DNA of 33,719 nucleotides from Azoarcus_F sp036734105 (lineage in GTDB: Bacteria > Pseudomonadota > Gammaproteobacteria > Burkholderiales > Rhodocyclaceae): positions 1-33,719 of the forward strand of contig DAIMZH010000035.1 of the NCBI GenBank assembly GCA_036734105.1, written 5' to 3'. A program made the position numbers and the translations under genes. The notes beneath the pieces are model-generated. The model was not told the DNA's origin. It searched no databases and was given only the letters and a program-made list of their open reading frames with translations. This document shows, piece after piece, positions 32,201 through 33,719 of this stretch. The first letter of the stretch is position 1. Each line of letters begins with the position of its first letter.

Positions 32201-33719
32201 AAACGAAGACAACCCCTCGGCTTCGCATGTCTTATCCAGCCTGGTGACGGTGACGGATGTTGACACTGGCAGCTCACTCGCAGGCCTCGCGATTGTAGGA
32301 AATGCCGCAAACGACACCACACAAGGCGAGTGGCAGTACTCCACCGATGGAACAAATTGGGTAGCTGTCGGCACGGTGAGCGATGGTGCCGATGCGCTGG
32401 CCTTGTCGGCCAGCACACAAGTGCGGTTTGTGCCGGTTGCCAATTACAACGGCACGCCGCCGGGGTTGGTGGTTCGGGCGCTGGATAACAGCTATGTTGC
32501 GCCATTCAGCACCACCACTGGTGGAACGGAAACCCGCGTTAATGTTGACACCACAACCAGCGGCGGAACCACAGCGGTTTCGTCCGATGCGCTCACGATT
32601 GGCATCACCGTCAATCCCATCAACGATGCGCCGACGATAGACGCTACAACAACCGACTTCAGCGGCGCTGTCACCGAAAACAACCCGATTGCCATCACCG
32701 GCGTGACGGTATTTGATGTGGAGGCCGACCGCAACGAAGGCACAGGCGCCAATCAGGGCAATGTCCGGGTGACGATTGCCGTGGACCGTCCGGCGAGCCT
32801 TGGCACACTATCAGTCACGGCGTCTGGCTCCGTTGTCCTGCAAAACAACGCCACTGGAACAGTCACCCTGACCGGTAGCCTGACAGACGTCAACACCACC
32901 CTGGCCAGCCTGCAATTCACGCCGGGTGACGACACCAACACCAGCGAGACTATCACCGTCACCGTGAATGACCTGGGTAATAACGGCACTGGCACGACGA
33001 CTCCGCTTGAGGCGAGTCAGGTCATCACCATCAGCAACATCACGCCGGTCAATGACGCACCCACCATCACCGCGCCGACGAATGTGACTGCGACTGAAGA
33101 CGTGCAGTTCAGCTTTACGGGTGCCAACCGGATTACTGTGGCCGATGTGGATGCACGGGATGGGCAGTTAGACGTTACTCTCAGCATCCCAACCGGCACG
33201 CTCAATATTGCCAATTTGCACGGGGCAAGCATTCAGGCGGGAGCCAACGACTCAGACAGCATCACGCTTCGTGGCACCCTGACGCAACTCAACAACGCGC
33301 TCGCCACGCTGAGCTACACCGGGGCGCCGGATGCGAACAATCAGAATACGGTGGAAGCTGGCCGAACGCTGACTGTGACGGTGGATGACAGGGGTTTTGG
33401 TGAGGCGGGGGCGTCCACCGGAACTGGTTTGATCGACTCAAGAAGCATAGTCATCAATCTCACCCCGGTAAATGACGCACCTGTTTTGACCATTGCTGGT
33501 GGGTCAGAAACCCAAGCGGTGGATGAAGACACCCAGACCGCAATCACAGGTATCACCGTTGCGGATAATAAAGACAGTGCCGACAGCAACTACGCCGCCA
33601 GCGTGAAACCAAGCCTGGTCATCACAGCCTTGCGAGGGACTTTTGAGAGTGGAACAGTAGGCAGCGTCACCGGCGTGCTCTCAAATGGTGGGAGAACCAT
33701 TACCCTTACCAGTTCCAGC
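26298..33719 (+). CDS. Giant secreted adhesin-like protein: ESPR-like start, DUF4347, then cadherin/VCBS/CSPG-type repeats (5' part, open at window end)
   Basis: One frame runs uninterrupted for 2,474 codons from the ATG at 26298 to the last base. AGAGG lies ten bases upstream. The N-terminus MNKIHKTVWNASLGAYVAV resembles an ESPR extended signal region. LEQRIVLDAA (51-60) matches the LEPR-type motif. Residues 113-265 form a DUF4347 domain with His167 in FSHG and Cys211 in LYGCEVA. At least 13 Ig/cadherin-like units follow, each marked by ND-P or a variant near residues 395, 518, 684, 951, 1181, 1358, 1499, 1628, 1798, 1954, 2108, 2251 and 2391. The first two are VCBS-like. Several middle ones have CSPG-like patterns such as GDLYLNGVMIGVGSTFT. 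Composition is Asp/Asn/Thr-rich and acidic, typical of calcium-binding adhesins exported by type I secretion. The C-terminus is outside the window. Confidence 0.88.
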   Translation, partial: MNKIHKTVWNASLGAYVAVPEVASSQSARGGSSSRKARRAIPRAYTGQMALEQRIVLDAAMLATAVDVFDHEAANDTSELFSRYIEDTTALPDADSDADTVGDIALLDAREDGVQIVFVDAGALDILPHLSHNHETHVLQADRDGVQQMAEVLAGRSDVAAIHVFSHGEPGAVRLGSAVLTADSVRGEHAAALQIIGAAMTAEGDILLYGCEVAAGEVGVEFVQTLAAHTQADIAASTDATGHATLGGNWTLEKATGNIEAFGAFDEHALTGFAGLLPTNAEPTAADQTAALAETVTRNFDGETFGFADTDTPADTFQAVRIVSLPNAADGALSFNGSPVTVGQEIQQADLAQLVFEPINKTSSYTASFTFQVQDSRDAWSVVPNTYTLNVTATNEAPTAAADAISVTEDTNPTATGNVLDNDTDPDTDDTKTVIALRLGGVADAGAPGTLGQVFVGTYGSFTLNANGSYTYNLDNASQAVQSLGVGQTLTDSFNYTMQDGGGNTASAVITVTINGTNDAPVVTTPGSEVVIQPPIPENATNAENPGVLVSRLLNTVTGASLVVDVDISDTTPGIAAYGFTTTNDMTGTWQYQLDGSSSWVSFTPTANAATLIPHNALVRFVVDDRPGEDEKESGNATLQYYAWDGNLHAAGSAVDVSDPANRGANTAVSEGGLSAVFQVSSRNDDPVLTQGTIEIGERAGQVTLTANPDPRFIGSEMIRLLDPDNTAEQIQYRLEVLPTEGVLYKNGIAMRVGMLFSHQELAGGAITYEYTGPELSANTADSFRVSVRDGAGGVIGEDGAAGANSWATIDLTILDQNAQIAITGATQQVLESVNSVPAYTELNLNLSDADGDPTLMRLTIDSLPDPAVGTLQYFDGSAWVDVTVGLELTKAQLDANPLRFIHTGVEPEATPWHTGGVYPTATFNVSASDNHASLTPTTASTPVTLTIVPQNDPPTPVTNQLTVTPAAIPGDVIITQSNLTATDPDSDPARRVYTVNSSPAHGDLYLNGVMIGVGSTFTEVDIADGLLTFRPFGGTYATDTSDSFEFRVNDRDGGIATGTLPILIQADTYDDDDPVDTGRLHTSNPEGLFSALNEAILKGSDSYQLTSMPVYGKLYRDGVELAINATFTQAEVNAGSIVYVHDGSEPAGHATPYRDTFEVTRTGGAISGSSTVTLNITPVNDSPIITQTSSTINTNQSGDTLMEENVAAGDANSFALTNVSNAVKLTTAHLQHNDSDTPDAQLFYVLEQAPGSDGEIRRWTGSSWSAIPQGGQFSVADLVAGNIAYFHNPDSETRSVTIGVHLIDGGVVEAGDVVIAAPNITELNSVVVDDGDNTLTLNKGEAARSPTREVTFTVTNVNDAPVANPRSFTVEEGFPTVSGGPDTNDGRIQVLNAALLNATDSDSDLNNARYFIKSLPSHGWIEVDTNNDGTFDKRLEASDLTGDGYEFTRAQLDAGRLRYMQSGEPVTSDSFTWGVNDDETTDARDSNVATVSVNIVPMNNPPVVFNNLPIAVAEGATFNITTASLGAAAGGDIDPDNSASQVQYRIVTGVNYGTLFLDRPGGITVLGHGSAFTLADLQAGYLKYTHDGREPHLHLPTAFQDGFDFKLSDASGMDEPQDRFIINVTAVNDTPKLTPSFFGATQYVEDAAPVRIGSSVVFSDPDLNGPGATPNFDGGTLRVTITNNQSLDVLSVINEGTGAGQVGVSGSDITYGGVTIGSIDGTQDGTGGQALLISFNEQVTSDAVVQAVIRAIAFSSTDNANPPEVARSLTIAVTDGNPDVAERETVNGTATVNVSRVNDRPILDPNTSGSNLVLATITEDAADSTHQVSSFINGAAANDKTGIADVDVGAVQGIAITGLQNAANGVWQFSTDGGTSWQAMGAVSETSALLLRATDSVRFVPDGNNGGTATITYKAWDQTAGNVGAKANTTANNTQTSAFSVASDIAQIDVTDVNDAPVLSAVGAITTNEDNPSASHVLSSLVTVTDVDTGSSLAGLAIVGNAANDTTQGEWQYSTDGTNWVAVGTVSDGADALALSASTQVRFVPVANYNGTPPGLVVRALDNSYVAPFSTTTGGTETRVNVDTTTSGGTTAVSSDALTIGITVNPINDAPTIDATTTDFSGAVTENNPIAITGVTVFDVEADRNEGTGANQGNVRVTIAVDRPASLGTLSVTASGSVVLQNNATGTVTLTGSLTDVNTTLASLQFTPGDDTNTSETITVTVNDLGNNGTGTTTPLEASQVITISNITPVNDAPTITAPTNVTATEDVQFSFTGANRITVADVDARDGQLDVTLSIPTGTLNIANLHGASIQAGANDSDSITLRGTLTQLNNALATLSYTGAPDANNQNTVEAGRTLTVTVDDRGFGEAGASTGTGLIDSRSIVINLTPVNDAPVLTIAGGSETQAVDEDTQTAITGITVADNKDSADSNYAASVKPSLVITALRGTFESGTVGSVTGVLSNGGRTITLTSSS

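Noticed and set aside
1..33719. CRISPR array
   Set aside because: No regularly spaced short identical repeats were seen. The only repetitive region is the protein repeat of the adhesin, whose units diverge in DNA.

Overview
The window looks like a chromosomal segment of a betaproteobacterium. It has about 55-58 % G+C by eye. The order rpsP-rimM-trmD-rplS, the run PHP phosphoesterase / YciO / M50 protease / trpS / scpA / scpB / rluB, then rimP-nusA-infB-rbfA-truB and rpsO-pnp, and the 400-residue TrpS are all typical of that class. Genus is not assigned.

Layout. (1) 1-1.7 kb is a small accessory patch, mostly on the minus strand. It holds a truncated DUF2306 membrane protein, a Phd/VapC-type toxin-antitoxin pair, a cysteine-rich DUF1272 protein and a frameshifted remnant of an integron-type tyrosine recombinase. 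(2) 1.7-3.9 kb is the rpsP-rimM-trmD-rplS operon on the minus strand, with a strong promoter at one end and an intrinsic terminator at the other. (3) 4.07-10.88 kb is a plus-strand gene train: alpha/beta hydrolase, PHP phosphatase, YciO, M50 protease, TrpS with a Cys motif resembling the iron-sulfur TrpRS motif, ScpA, ScpB and RluB. (4) 10.86-17.29 kb is the transcription/translation operon rimP-nusA-infB-rbfA-truB. Its promoter sits inside the rluB terminator and its leader carries a terminator-like attenuator. (5) 17.3-20 kb carries rpsO and pnp (TTG start), each followed by a terminator. (6) 20.3-23.8 kb carries a lipoprotein cytochrome c with a long Ala/Glu helix, a RoxA-type ribosomal oxygenase and, divergently, the Fe-S rRNA methyltransferase RlmD. 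(7) 24.05 kb is tRNA-Ser(UGA).

Accessory DNA resumes after the tRNA. There is a start-less open stretch, an ADP-ribosylglycohydrolase, and upstream of it a chimeric ORF that joins an IS1380-like transposase N-terminus to an unrelated small basic domain. From 26298 to the window end, one uninterrupted frame of 2,474 codons encodes the start of a giant secreted adhesin-like protein. It has an ESPR-like N-terminus, a LEPR-like motif, a DUF4347 domain with a caspase-like His/Cys pair, and then at least 13 cadherin/VCBS/CSPG-type repeats. A perfect CRP-type palindrome and a second inverted repeat lie upstream.

Housekeeping regions are ordinary. The points most worth a second look are the giant protein with its regulatory region, the chimeric IS ORF paired with the ADP-ribosylglycohydrolase, the rimP leader, the TrpS cysteine motif and the integrase relic.
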